Of a DNA stretch of 64,000 nt, positions 17,532 to 26,440 are shown piece by piece (positions within the stretch are counted from its first letter, which is position 1; each line of letters opens with the position of its first letter). The stretch is from the NCBI GenBank assembly GCA_019322435.1, contig JAHWIR010000010.1, positions 62,001 through 126,000 of the forward strand, read 5' to 3'. Source of the DNA: Candidatus Woesearchaeota archaeon. GTDB taxonomy: Archaea > Nanobdellota > Nanobdellia > Woesearchaeales > WJKL01. The position numbers were made by a program, and so were the translations under genes. The notes under the pieces are model-generated. The model had not been told where the DNA came from and did not search any database. It saw only the letters and a program-made list of their open reading frames with translations.

Positions 17532-17702
17532 ATGGAACAACCAGTATGTAGCTCATGCAAAAAACGCATTACAAATGAATCAGGTTCTACTAAATTCAAA
17601 TGCCCTGCTTGTGGAAAGACAGAGATAATCAGATGCAAGCACTGCAGAGAGATTGTTGCAAAATACAAATGCCATGAATGTGGCTTTGAAGGTCCTAATT
17701 AA
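17532..17702 (+). CDS. Small two-zinc-finger protein (COG2888 type)
   Basis: This 56-residue protein has four CxxC pairs forming two zinc ribbons: CSSC and CPAC, then CKHC and CHEC, the last followed by Gly-Phe. The frame has an ATG at 17532 and a TAA one base before the EF-1beta start. Small proteins of this kind are widely conserved in archaea immediately upstream of EF-1beta and are annotated as Zn-ribbon RNA-binding proteins; the haloarchaeal relative HVO_2753 is a studied example. A role with the ribosome is plausible but not shown by sequence alone. Confidence 0.9.
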   Translation: MEQPVCSSCKKRITNESGSTKFKCPACGKTEIIRCKHCREIVAKYKCHECGFEGPN

Positions 17703-17703
17703 A

Positions 17704-17982
17704 ATGACAAATGTTGTTGTATCATTGAAAATAATGCCTAAATCTCCTGAAGTTGATCTGCACAAGATAGAAGCAGATGCAAAAAAGAAGATAATTGACT
17801 TTGCAGGCCCTGGAGACATCAAGGTTGAAGAAGAGCCAATCGCTTTTGGCTTGAAAGCATTGAACATAATCTTCATCATGGATGAAGCAAAAGGCTCAAC
17901 AGAGCCAATCGAAGATGCTGTTTCTGACATTGAAGGAGTCCAGTCAGTAGAAATCACAGATGTTAGAAGAGCTGTCGGTTAA
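17704..17982 (+). CDS. ef1b: Translation elongation factor EF-1beta
   Basis: This factor is the nucleotide exchange factor for aEF-1alpha. The 92-residue protein starts at the ATG right after the zinc-protein stop; the longer upstream frame would run through that gene. It has the short ferredoxin-like fold of archaeal aEF1B, with VVVSLKIMPKSPEVDL, EEEPIAFGLKALNI and a C-terminal VEITDVRRAVG. Its 3' end overlaps the converging trm1 gene by four bases. Confidence 0.93.
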   Translation: MTNVVVSLKIMPKSPEVDLHKIEADAKKKIIDFAGPGDIKVEEEPIAFGLKALNIIFIMDEAKGSTEPIEDAVSDIEGVQSVEITDVRRAVG

Positions 17983-18977
17983 AAAAGCTTTATCAATTTC
18001 TTTATTTCTATATTACTTCTTATAGAATTAGGAGCAAAATGTGTTACAGCAGATTTATACCCTTTTTTCTTTATCCTATTTATAATATCTTCCTGCTTTA
18101 TCATCTTTAGTTTATTCTTTTTGCATATTTTAGGAATATTATAAAATCCAACAACAGGAATCTTTGCTTCCCTATTTATAATATCTAAAAACTTATCTCC
18201 TTTTAGCTTTCCAGCAATCTTTTTATCCCATAACTCTCCAAGCCATAATGGTCCAGCCTCATTAACCATACCATGCTGCTTGATTATCTTATCAACCTTC
18301 TGCTTTCCTTTCTCACATCTGAAAAACACCCTAAAATAATGATCTTTGAAATAAGAATAAATAGGAATCAAAGCTTTGCTATGGTCAGCTCCAATCAACT
18401 GAACCTTTCTTATTAAAATACGAAGACCATTCTCATGCATATTATCATTCTTCACAGGACTACTCCAATATTTTCTTTTGCATGCACTAGGAAAACTCCC
18501 AGCCAAGCATCCAGTGTCAGTAGCAGTAACAGCCAATATCCCATTTCTTCCTAATCTTTTAATTGCACTATCTAAAAAAATATTAGGGCTTCCAAATGGA
18601 TCAATATCAATATAATCAAAACCAGTTGATTCCATTAAAAACAGATTAGCATCCTTGTTGAAAACTTTTGCTTTTACTTTATTCATTCTTAAGTTTTCTT
18701 TTATCAACTTCACAGCTTTCTTATTAATATCATTAATCCAGACTTCCTTAACTTTAGACTTAGGCAACTCTTTCAAAAATCTAACACCCCTAACTCCACT
18801 GCCTCCCAAAGGCAATCCAATCTGCATTTTCTTATTCCCTATAGCTTTCAACAACAAAATAGAAACAGTTCTATTAAACTCCATAACAGGATTATAAAAA
18901 ACAGGCAACTCTCTACTTACTTTAGTCTCTTTAGGAACTTTTATTTTTGCCTTGCCTTCTGTAATTGTCTTGTACAT
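17979..18977 (-). CDS. trm1: tRNA (guanine26-N2)-dimethyltransferase Trm1
   Basis: Trm1 methylates G26 of tRNA using SAM. I start at the ATG at 18977 (TITEGKAKIKVP, the usual family beginning); an in-frame start at 19001 adds eight residues. Motifs visible are LPLGGSGVRGVRFL (motif I region), the NDINKKAV acidic loop, DYIDIDPFGSPNIFLDSA with the catalytic DPFG, and ATDTGCLAGSFPSACKRKYW. The C-terminal substrate-recognition domain is present. An upstream TATA-like element lies at about 19010-19020. The gene converges on EF-1beta. Confidence 0.92.
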   Translation of the reverse strand: MYKTITEGKAKIKVPKETKVSRELPVFYNPVMEFNRTVSILLLKAIGNKKMQIGLPLGGSGVRGVRFLKELPKSKVKEVWINDINKKAVKLIKENLRMNKVKAKVFNKDANLFLMESTGFDYIDIDPFGSPNIFLDSAIKRLGRNGILAVTATDTGCLAGSFPSACKRKYWSSPVKNDNMHENGLRILIRKVQLIGADHSKALIPIYSYFKDHYFRVFFRCEKGKQKVDKIIKQHGMVNEAGPLWLGELWDKKIAGKLKGDKFLDIINREAKIPVVGFYNIPKICKKNKLKMIKQEDIINRIKKKGYKSAVTHFAPNSIRSNIEIKKLIKLF

Positions 18978-19055
18978 AATTTCTACACAACCCTTAAACA
19001 ATAAAAAAGTTCCCTTTATAATTAACCACCGATTAATAGTAACAAAACCATTAAC

Positions 19056-19110
19056 TTTATAAACCCTCCATGATTACTAATTTTAAGTATTACTACACAA
19101 ACTTTATATT
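19056..19110 (+). promoter_or_regulatory. Promoter region of the MoxR-VWA cassette
   Basis: Two TATA-like elements are present: TTTATAAA at 19056-19063 and TTTATATT at 19103-19110. The first would give a leader of about 50 bases that includes the AAAGGTGAT ribosome-binding site (19123-19131). The second would start transcription too close to the start codon to keep that site. I favour the first. Confidence 0.5.
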
Positions 19111-19136
19111 GTTAAAAAACATAAAGGTGATATAAA

Positions 19137-19718
19137 ATGCCAACATATACATTTTGGAACCAAGACGCATCAATAGATGATAAACTAAATTCAGGAGACT
19201 TAGATCTAGCACAAATACTTCCAGAAACAGATCTTCAAGGAAGGAGACGTAGAGATGCACAAGGATTGCATACAAACCGTAGCGCATTTTCTGAATATAG
19301 ATTTGATACTATAAGCCCGCTCTTGCCAGCACTTCCTCATTATATTGTTACAATGGTAATTCCTGATTGGCAATATGAAGAAGATGCTATGTACACTCAT
19401 ATAGCTTCTGAAGAACCATCAAAATCAATAAGAAGGGTTTTCAGAGAAAGAGGACAGAAACTCTCATTAGATATAGCTCAATCACTTAGTGCTATGGGTC
19501 CAAACTACACAAACAAAGATGAAGTAATTAAAATAGTTGGCGGCCTCGAAATAGAGAATGATTTTGATAATCTAAACAACCAAAGAATACTGCAAGAAAT
19601 GTTTGAGAATCTTAAAAAAGGAGAACAAATGATTCCAGGTAGAATATTTGCTCCTTACAAAGGACCTCAATCAGATCCTTTGTATATGATTCAACCAGTT
19701 AAACAACTAACCAAATAG
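19137..19718 (+). CDS. Unknown protein, first gene of the MoxR-VWA cassette
   Basis: No family is recognised in these 193 residues. There is no signal peptide or membrane helix. The N-terminal third is polar with a QGRRRRDAQG basic cluster. The middle has a hydrophobic ISPLLPALPHYIVTMVIPDW strand region, and the C-terminal part is helical. A GGTGA site lies upstream of the ATG. It is followed by the AAA+ gene after 48 bp on the same strand, so it is a candidate partner or substrate of the ATPase/VWA pair. That is inference from position. Confidence 0.7.
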   Translation: MPTYTFWNQDASIDDKLNSGDLDLAQILPETDLQGRRRRDAQGLHTNRSAFSEYRFDTISPLLPALPHYIVTMVIPDWQYEEDAMYTHIASEEPSKSIRRVFRERGQKLSLDIAQSLSAMGPNYTNKDEVIKIVGGLEIENDFDNLNNQRILQEMFENLKKGEQMIPGRIFAPYKGPQSDPLYMIQPVKQLTK

Positions 19719-19766
19719 ATAACTTTCTTCATTTTTAAAAATCAGGGGTGGGAGATAGAGGCAAAA

Positions 19767-20627
19767 ATGACAGAAGAAAAAATCAAACTCGGACAATATA
19801 TTATTGAAGAAGAACCATACTATCTTCCAACAGGAAAAGAAAAAGAAATTTTCAAGGCAGCTTTTGAAAGCAAAATGCCTTTTGCAGCAATTGGTCCAAC
19901 AGGTTGCGGTAAAACAAGATTTATTCAGCACATGTCTTATCAATTAAATCAAGAAGAATTCAAAAAAGATCCCAAACCTTTCTTTTTTATGACTTGTCAT
20001 GAGGATTTAACAGCTACTGATTTGCTGGGAAGAGACAGGATCACAGGAGAATATCTTCCAGGTATCTTGCAAAGATGGGCTGAAACAGGAGGAATTCTTT
20101 ATTTAGATGAAGTTGTTGAAGCAAGACCAGACTTAGCAACATTAATCCACCCAATAATGGAGCCAGGAAGAAGAATATTTTATAATGAAAGAACAGGAAA
20201 AGTAGTTGAACTTAATCCAGACTGTATGTTAACAATGTCTTGGAATCCAGGTTATCAAGATATCACAAAAAGACTTAAAGTAAGTACAAGACAGCGTTTA
20301 GTAACTCATAGATTTGATTATCCAGAAGTAGAAGTTGAAAGCCAAATAATTGCTAAAGAGTCCGGCGCTGATGAAAAAACAGCCAAAGCCCTTGCTGGAT
20401 TAGGAAAAAGAATCCGTGGAATAAAAGAAGGAGGCTACAATACTTTAAGAGAAGGAGCAAGTACAAGATTATTGATTTATGCTGGAACATTGATCGACAA
20501 AGGGATTGATCCAAGATCAGCATGCGAAGATGCAGTCATCAACTGTTTGACAGAAGGAGTTGATGAAACATACAGCAAACTAAATGAGACTATAGAAGAA
20601 CTTGTTGAGAATTTTTTCAAAAAATGA
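19767..20627 (+). CDS. MoxR-type AAA+ ATPase (CbbQ/NorQ-like)
   Basis: The 286-residue ATPase has Walker A GPTGCGKT at 43-50, Walker B GILYLDEV at about 109-116, sensor 1 in TMSWNPGY at 156-163 and an arginine-finger-like STRQR at 173-177. The WNPGYQ wording is typical of the CbbQ/NirQ/NorQ/GvpN branch of MoxR ATPases, which remodel client complexes together with a VWA-domain partner. That partner is encoded directly downstream. A GGGGTGGGAG stretch precedes the start. No Rubisco, nitric oxide reductase or gas-vesicle gene is in the window, so the client is unknown. Confidence 0.9.
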   Translation: MTEEKIKLGQYIIEEEPYYLPTGKEKEIFKAAFESKMPFAAIGPTGCGKTRFIQHMSYQLNQEEFKKDPKPFFFMTCHEDLTATDLLGRDRITGEYLPGILQRWAETGGILYLDEVVEARPDLATLIHPIMEPGRRIFYNERTGKVVELNPDCMLTMSWNPGYQDITKRLKVSTRQRLVTHRFDYPEVEVESQIIAKESGADEKTAKALAGLGKRIRGIKEGGYNTLREGASTRLLIYAGTLIDKGIDPRSACEDAVINCLTEGVDETYSKLNETIEELVENFFKK

Positions 20628-20631
20628 TAAG

Positions 20632-23600
20632 ATGTCCAAACAAAACAAAACAAAAACCCTTATGGAGTTAATTTGGCTACATCAAAATATAAACTATCAA
20701 GAAACTATTCCTAAATTAACCAAAAAAGAAATAAATAAATTATCAAAAACTAAGAAAAAAGATTATTTAGCTAAAGTAAGAAGAGAAAAAAAAAGAGAAA
20801 AAGAATTACAACAAGCAAACAAATTATTCTCAGAATCTCAGGCAGAAACATTAATTGAATTGCTTCAGAAAGAAACTTCTTTAAAAGATTGTTTTAGAGA
20901 TTATAAAAATTTAGCGCATTTTCCAGAAATTTATGATTTAGCTATAACAAAAATAAATGAATTTAAAAAAGCAAACGTATATTCTGCAAAACCATTTAGT
21001 AGAAATTTAATGAGAACCCTTGATTTGATAGAAATACAGCCAGTTCTAAAAAACAAAGAACCCACAATTAAGATAAATCCTGCTGTTCCTGATGATAAAT
21101 TAGAGGATTACATAAATCTAGAGATAGAAATAGCTAAAAATGCCAAACAAATCTCAAAAGGAGCATCAAAAGAATCAGGAGGCGGCACAGAAAAAGATAT
21201 AACTCACAGAGCAACAAAAGCTTTAAGTAAATTTAGAAAAATTTTTGCAAAAGATGCCGACGAATTAAACATCACAGATAAACTTTTAGACTCTTGTCTA
21301 AGCTTCTATTCAAATGCAAATGAAGCCTGCATGAAAATAAGGAAAGAAGGAAGAGAACCAATAAGTCATTATGCAGAGTATGTCACTGAACTAATAACCG
21401 CTATAAGGCCCATTCAAAATAAGGATTTAGAGGAATATCTTTGGAAATGGTGTGATAAGCTTACAAAATCTCCCCTTAAAAAATATTCTCTCATGCTGAT
21501 TAAAAATACAAAAGATATTATAAAACCACTATCTTCAGATTCCCCTGACTCATTTGAAAAATGGTACACAGAAATAAAAGATAAGATATTAAACATAGAG
21601 TTTGATGATAGAGATAAAATTGATGATATAGATAAAAAAGAAATCCTCATATTCTGTATTAATTATTGCTTTGGAGATGCAGAAAAACTTCCTGATAATC
21701 TATCTGATTTTATTGACATGGAGTTAAGATCTCTAACTAATTATAAAAACAGCAAAGGCCGTAGAAGAAAAAGGTTTAGTGTTGGAGAAGCAGTAAGCTC
21801 TCTTAGAGAAGCATTTCATAAAGCAGTAAAGATGGATATCACAGACAAATTAATGGATCTAGGAAAGAAATTCCATTCTCAGGCAAATGCTGCTTACTAT
21901 AAGAAAAACACCCCAAACTATAGAGATCCTTTAGGCACTTATCTTAAAAACATCGCCCAAATAATAGAAGAAGTTCGTTTTTCTAAAGAAGACTCTACTG
22001 AAGAATATCTTTGGAAATGGTTTAATCAAATAATGGCTTATCCTGCTAAAGAGATAATTGTTCCATTAACAGGACAAGCAGCAACACTTCTTCATGAATC
22101 TGCAAAACCTGATAGATTCAAAAAATGGGAAGATATTATTGAATATCTTATTAAGAATAATGTAACTATAGAAGATAAAAAGAAATCAGTTAGCAAATTT
22201 ACATCCCAATTTGGAAAACTAGAAGATTATCTCTTAGACCCCATATCTAAGATAATAAAAAGCAAAAATTATAAATTTATCAAAGGACATGAAGATCTTT
22301 TCCTAAACACAATCTTAAGATTTCAAAAAGATGTAAACCTATCAGAATTGCAAGGAATTTGGGATATCTCATGCAGTTTTAATCCAGATGACAAAAGCTA
22401 TAATAATTTCAAAAAAATATTAGAAAAATATACAAAACTTCCAGTAGAACAGAGAGCTTTTGCAATAGAAAAAACAAGAGAATATATAAAAAAAGTACAA
22501 CCGTCATTTTCCCACCAAGTAACAGAATTCATTGATAGCATTCCTGAATTATTCAAAAAAGGATCAGAAGGAACAGACAATTATATAGGTGGTTTTGCAG
22601 AGGATTCAAAATCAACTAAAAAAACTATCAGCTTGGAGAAAGTTGTATCTTTTTCAAAAGCTAAGCAAGTAATGCATGATTATGCTCATGCTTTATGCAG
22701 AAGACCGATAGCTATGAAAAAATTTGAAGCAGGTTTTCCTGTAATACCTTTTACCTATGATGGAGAAACAATTTATCTTCCATCCCAAGTTGGATTCTTA
22801 GATAGTGAATTATTGAATTTCAAATTTTATAAGGTTCTTACTAGTTATCAATGCGGAATAATTGAATTTGGAACATTAGACTGCAATCTAGAAAAGGTTC
22901 TTGAAAATCTCGATCTAAAATTTGAAGAAGAAGCGCAAACAATAGGAGATCTATTGCAAGCATTTCCTAATTCAGATCTTGCAGCAAATCTATTCTATTT
23001 TGCTGAAATAACAAGAATCGGTTCTCGTTTGCGTGAAACTTATCCAGGTCTTGAAGAATATATGGATATTGCCGGAAACGCATTTCTGGAAAAAGCGCCC
23101 CCTGTTGGAGACGAAGTTGATAAATTGAATTTGCTGTTAAGAGCTTTAACCCAATATAGTGTAGCAAAAAAAACATCATTAACACTTCACCCAGATATAG
23201 AAGAAATCTACAAAAAAATTACAAAACAATTAAAACAATTAGAAAACACATCTACAACTGTTGAAGACTCTCTTATCTTGAGCTATAATCTATGCGATAT
23301 TTTCTCTAAAGCAAACTTAGATGCAGATATTGCTATTCCTTTAGTAGGAGAGCAGCTTGCTTTTTTGAAAGAAATACCTCTTGGTTCAGATAAAACAGTG
23401 ATAGTTGAACAAGAAGAAGCAGAAAAAGAACCTGTTGAAGGAATCAGATTCAAATATGATGAATGGGACTCTGAAACAAATTCTTACAAGGAGAATGAAG
23501 TAACTGTTGTTGAAACAATACTTGAAGCAAGATCTAGAAGATTCATTGACAATTTTTACGAAACAAACCAAGGAACAATCACAAGCGTTAAAGAACACTT

Positions 23601-24339
23601 CCAAAAAATAAAGCCCCAGGAAATTGAAGTGGTTCATGAACAGATAAGCGGAGAAATAGACTATGATGCTGTTGTAAGAGCAAGAGCAGACATGAATGCA
23701 GGCATAGATCCGTCAGATAAAGTTTATACTCGTACTTTTAAGAACAACAGAAGTGTTGTAGTCGCTTTGCTAGCAGATCTAAGCGGCTCAACAGGAGATT
23801 TTATTGAAGATTCTGATCTAAGGCCCCTTGATTTTATTCGTCAAGCACTTGTATATTATTCAATAGGTGTAGGTACATTAGATGATCCATTTGGAATATT
23901 CCTTTATTCAGGGCAGACAAAAGATGAAGTTTGCTTTTACAAACTAAAAAACTTTGATGAAGAGTTCAGCAAAGAAATAGAAACAAGAATAAGCTCACTA
24001 AGACCCCAAACAAACAATAGAGACGGAGCAGGAATCAGGCACGCTACTAGATTGCTTAAACAACAGTCTTACAAAACAAAACTTTTGTTATATCTAACAG
24101 ACTTCAAGCCTAAAGATGAAGGATATGAAGGAGCATATGCTTTGCAAGACACAAAAATGGCGCTCCAAGAAGCAACAATCAGCGGAGTGTATCCTTGCAT
24201 ATTGGTGACTGGAAATGATCTCTCTGACCCAGTCTACAAAGACCAAACAATGAAAAACATTAGACACGTTGTAATTTCAGAGCCAAAAAGACTCCCATTA
24301 ACAGTCCCAGAAGTTTATTTAAGATTAACTAGAGGCTAG
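20632..24339 (+). CDS. Giant VWA-domain protein, partner of the MoxR ATPase (CbbO/NorD-like)
   Basis: I take the ATG at 20632, five bases after the ATPase stop; a TTG at 20602 is in frame. The product is about 1235 residues with a Lys-rich N-terminus. A large helical middle contains an internal duplication (about residues 198-320 and 388-505, both with ITDKL...QAN/SNAN and EYLWKW). A C-terminal VWA domain covers about 1042-1235. The MIDAS is intact: DLSGS at about 1049-1053, and later NNRDGAGIRHATRLL as in NorD/CbbO proteins. Large size with the VWA at the C-terminus matches CbbO/NorD architecture, but the middle region is unlike anything I can name. Confidence 0.85.
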   Translation: MSKQNKTKTLMELIWLHQNINYQETIPKLTKKEINKLSKTKKKDYLAKVRREKKREKELQQANKLFSESQAETLIELLQKETSLKDCFRDYKNLAHFPEIYDLAITKINEFKKANVYSAKPFSRNLMRTLDLIEIQPVLKNKEPTIKINPAVPDDKLEDYINLEIEIAKNAKQISKGASKESGGGTEKDITHRATKALSKFRKIFAKDADELNITDKLLDSCLSFYSNANEACMKIRKEGREPISHYAEYVTELITAIRPIQNKDLEEYLWKWCDKLTKSPLKKYSLMLIKNTKDIIKPLSSDSPDSFEKWYTEIKDKILNIEFDDRDKIDDIDKKEILIFCINYCFGDAEKLPDNLSDFIDMELRSLTNYKNSKGRRRKRFSVGEAVSSLREAFHKAVKMDITDKLMDLGKKFHSQANAAYYKKNTPNYRDPLGTYLKNIAQIIEEVRFSKEDSTEEYLWKWFNQIMAYPAKEIIVPLTGQAATLLHESAKPDRFKKWEDIIEYLIKNNVTIEDKKKSVSKFTSQFGKLEDYLLDPISKIIKSKNYKFIKGHEDLFLNTILRFQKDVNLSELQGIWDISCSFNPDDKSYNNFKKILEKYTKLPVEQRAFAIEKTREYIKKVQPSFSHQVTEFIDSIPELFKKGSEGTDNYIGGFAEDSKSTKKTISLEKVVSFSKAKQVMHDYAHALCRRPIAMKKFEAGFPVIPFTYDGETIYLPSQVGFLDSELLNFKFYKVLTSYQCGIIEFGTLDCNLEKVLENLDLKFEEEAQTIGDLLQAFPNSDLAANLFYFAEITRIGSRLRETYPGLEEYMDIAGNAFLEKAPPVGDEVDKLNLLLRALTQYSVAKKTSLTLHPDIEEIYKKITKQLKQLENTSTTVEDSLILSYNLCDIFSKANLDADIAIPLVGEQLAFLKEIPLGSDKTVIVEQEEAEKEPVEGIRFKYDEWDSETNSYKENEVTVVETILEARSRRFIDNFYETNQGTITSVKEHFQKIKPQEIEVVHEQISGEIDYDAVVRARADMNAGIDPSDKVYTRTFKNNRSVVVALLADLSGSTGDFIEDSDLRPLDFIRQALVYYSIGVGTLDDPFGIFLYSGQTKDEVCFYKLKNFDEEFSKEIETRISSLRPQTNNRDGAGIRHATRLLKQQSYKTKLLLYLTDFKPKDEGYEGAYALQDTKMALQEATISGVYPCILVTGNDLSDPVYKDQTMKNIRHVVISEPKRLPLTVPEVYLRLTRG

Positions 24340-24351
24340 TTTTCCGACACA

Positions 24352-24360
24352 TTTTTAAAC
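24352..24360 (+). promoter_or_regulatory. TATA-like box of infB
   Basis: A T-rich TATA-like element (TTTTTAAAC) lies about 33 bp before the infB ATG at 24391, with a short pyrimidine-rich spacer and no clear Shine-Dalgarno site. It suggests that infB has its own promoter separate from the VWA gene that ends 51 bp upstream. Confidence 0.4.
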
Positions 24361-24390
24361 CCCTTTCCTCTCCTTTTTCTGTGATGCAAA

Positions 24391-26154
24391 ATGCCTCTAA
24401 GAAGTCCAATTTGTACAATAGAAGGTCATGTAGACCACGGAAAAACATCTATCCTAGATCGTATTAGAGGTACGTCTGTTGCAAAAGCAGAAGCAGGAGC
24501 AATCACCCAGGCAATCGGAGCATCAATTATTCCTTTAGAGACAATAAAAAAGATATCAGGACCTCTATTAGATGCATTAAAAATAAAATTAACAATTCCA
24601 GGTTTGCTGTTTGTCGACACACCAGGACACGCAGCATTTACTTCTTTAAGAAAGCGCGGTGGAAATTTAGCTGATATTGCAATTGTTGTGATTGACATCA
24701 ATGAAGGAATCATGCCTCAGACACAAGAAGCAATCGAGATTCTAAAAACATACAAAACACCATTTATAATTGCATTAAATAAAATTGATTTAATCAAAGG
24801 ATACAAAAAAGTTGAAGGCCCATTGCTGCAAAAGATAGAATCGCAGGATGAAGCAGTAAAAAAACAGATTGAAACAAAACTTTACGAACTGGTCGGCTCT
24901 TTGCATGAACTAGGATTTGAATCAGAACGTTTTGACCGTGTCCAGGATTATACAAAACAAATAGCATTAGTCCCAACATCAGCAGAAACAGGAGACGGAA
25001 TCCCAGAACTGTTGATGGTAATGACAGGATTAGCTCAAAAATACTTAGAAGCTAATTTGGAATGCGATAAAAAAGCTCCTGCAAAAGGAATAATCTTGGA
25101 AGTAAAAGAAGACAAAGGCCTGGGAAAAACACTGGATGTAATCTTATACAATGGCTGTCTAAAAGCAAACGACACTTTAGTAATAGGCTCTTTAGGCGAG
25201 CCAATCATAACAAAAGCAAAAGCATTGCTCCAGCCAGCCCCTCTCCAAGAAATGAGAGACAAAAAAACAAAATTCTCCCCTGTAAAACAAGTTGTTGCAG
25301 CGACAGGAGTAAAGATATCTGCAAAAGACATTGACGAAGCAGTTGCAGGAATGCCTATACATTCAACTATTAATATAGAAGAAACAAAAAAACAAATCCA
25401 AAAAGAAGTAAAAGAGGTTTTGATCCAGACAGACAAGCAAGGAATAATTGTAAAAGCAGACACATTAGGCTCTTTAGAGGCAATGGACAACCTATTAAAA
25501 GAAAAACAAATCCCAATCAGAAAAGCAACAATCGGAGATATCTCTAAAAAAGACCTGACAGAAGCAGAATCAATGCATGAAAAAGACCCATTGCAGGCAG
25601 TCATCCTGGGCTTTAATGTCAAGATCCAGCCTGATGTTGACAAAAAATCTGAAAAAGCAAAAATAATCACAAACGAGGTTATCTACAAAATCATTGAAGA
25701 CCTGGAAAAATGGCAGGAACAAGAAACAAAGAGACAAGAAGCAAAAGAACTAGACACAATAATCCGCCCTTGCAGACTAAAGATGATGGGCAAAGGCTAT
25801 ATCTTCAGGCAAAACAACCCAGCTGTCTTTGGTGTTGAGGTTTTAGCAGGAGAACTAAAAGCAGGAACTTTATTGATGAAAGAGGATGGTTCTAGAGTAG
25901 GAGAGGTAAAATCAATCCAGGCAGAGCAGGAGACAGTTGAAAAAGCAGAAAAAGGAAAACAAGTCGCAATATCAGTGCCAGGAATAACTATTGGCAGGCA
26001 GATTGGAGAAACAGACACATTCCTTTCTGACATCCCAGAAGAAGATTTCAGAAAAGCAAAAGAATTGAAAAAACATCTTTCTCAGGAAGAAAAAAATTTG
26101 CTAAAAGAAATCGCTGAAATCAAAAGAAAAGAAAATCCTGTTTGGGGTATTTAA
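24391..26154 (+). CDS. infB: Translation initiation factor aIF5B
   Basis: This is the GTPase that promotes ribosomal subunit joining. The 587 residues start with the G domain: GHVDHGKTS (G1), the switch region with AGAITQAIG, DTPGHAAF (G3) and LNKIDLI (G4). Beta-barrel domain II, the alpha/beta/alpha domain III and the C-terminal domain IV follow (VEVLAGELKAGTLLMKEDG). The length is normal for archaea. There is no intein; the P-loop region is continuous. It converges on the next small gene, with stop codons abutting. Confidence 0.96.
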   Translation: MPLRSPICTIEGHVDHGKTSILDRIRGTSVAKAEAGAITQAIGASIIPLETIKKISGPLLDALKIKLTIPGLLFVDTPGHAAFTSLRKRGGNLADIAIVVIDINEGIMPQTQEAIEILKTYKTPFIIALNKIDLIKGYKKVEGPLLQKIESQDEAVKKQIETKLYELVGSLHELGFESERFDRVQDYTKQIALVPTSAETGDGIPELLMVMTGLAQKYLEANLECDKKAPAKGIILEVKEDKGLGKTLDVILYNGCLKANDTLVIGSLGEPIITKAKALLQPAPLQEMRDKKTKFSPVKQVVAATGVKISAKDIDEAVAGMPIHSTINIEETKKQIQKEVKEVLIQTDKQGIIVKADTLGSLEAMDNLLKEKQIPIRKATIGDISKKDLTEAESMHEKDPLQAVILGFNVKIQPDVDKKSEKAKIITNEVIYKIIEDLEKWQEQETKRQEAKELDTIIRPCRLKMMGKGYIFRQNNPAVFGVEVLAGELKAGTLLMKEDGSRVGEVKSIQAEQETVEKAEKGKQVAISVPGITIGRQIGETDTFLSDIPEEDFRKAKELKKHLSQEEKNLLKEIAEIKRKENPVWGI

Positions 26155-26394
26155 TTACTTCAATATTTCATCCATTGATTTCTTCTTTGCTTTAGCTTTC
26201 TTCAAAGCTTCTTTAGCAGCCTTTTCCAAATCAACACCTAAATCCTTCAATCCCTTGATATGCATCTGCATCAGCTGCTCAACAATCTGCAGTATCTTCA
26301 TCATCTCTTCTCTTTCTTTTGCCAGAGTTGCTAAAGCTCCTTTATGAAAACCAATTTGCTCATCTTTTGAAACATCATTTTTCTTTGTTGCCAT
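26155..26394 (-). CDS. Small coiled-coil protein, unknown
   Basis: The 79-residue product starts at the ATG at 26394, which has GGTGA seven bases upstream; a start at 26403 would overlap that site. It has no Cys. It is almost entirely helical with a heptad-like middle (KILQIVEQLMQMHIKGLKDL) and a Lys/Ala-rich C-terminal helix (AAKEALKKAKAKKK). This suggests a dimeric coiled coil, possibly nucleic-acid contacting. It precedes nothing in an obvious operon and ends exactly at the infB stop. Confidence 0.65.
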   Translation of the reverse strand: MATKKNDVSKDEQIGFHKGALATLAKEREEMMKILQIVEQLMQMHIKGLKDLGVDLEKAAKEALKKAKAKKKSMDEILK

Positions 26395-26440
26395 AATAAT
26401 CACCTATATTCCACTATTTTACAGTATTATTTAAACCTTC

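Noticed and set aside
19767..24339. Gas-vesicle (GvpN) or Rubisco-activation (CbbQO) assignment
   Set aside because: No gvpA/gvpC or Rubisco genes are in the window; only the general ATPase/VWA architecture is supported.
24391..26154. Intein in aIF5B
   Set aside because: The G1 region is continuous and the total length is normal for archaeal aIF5B.
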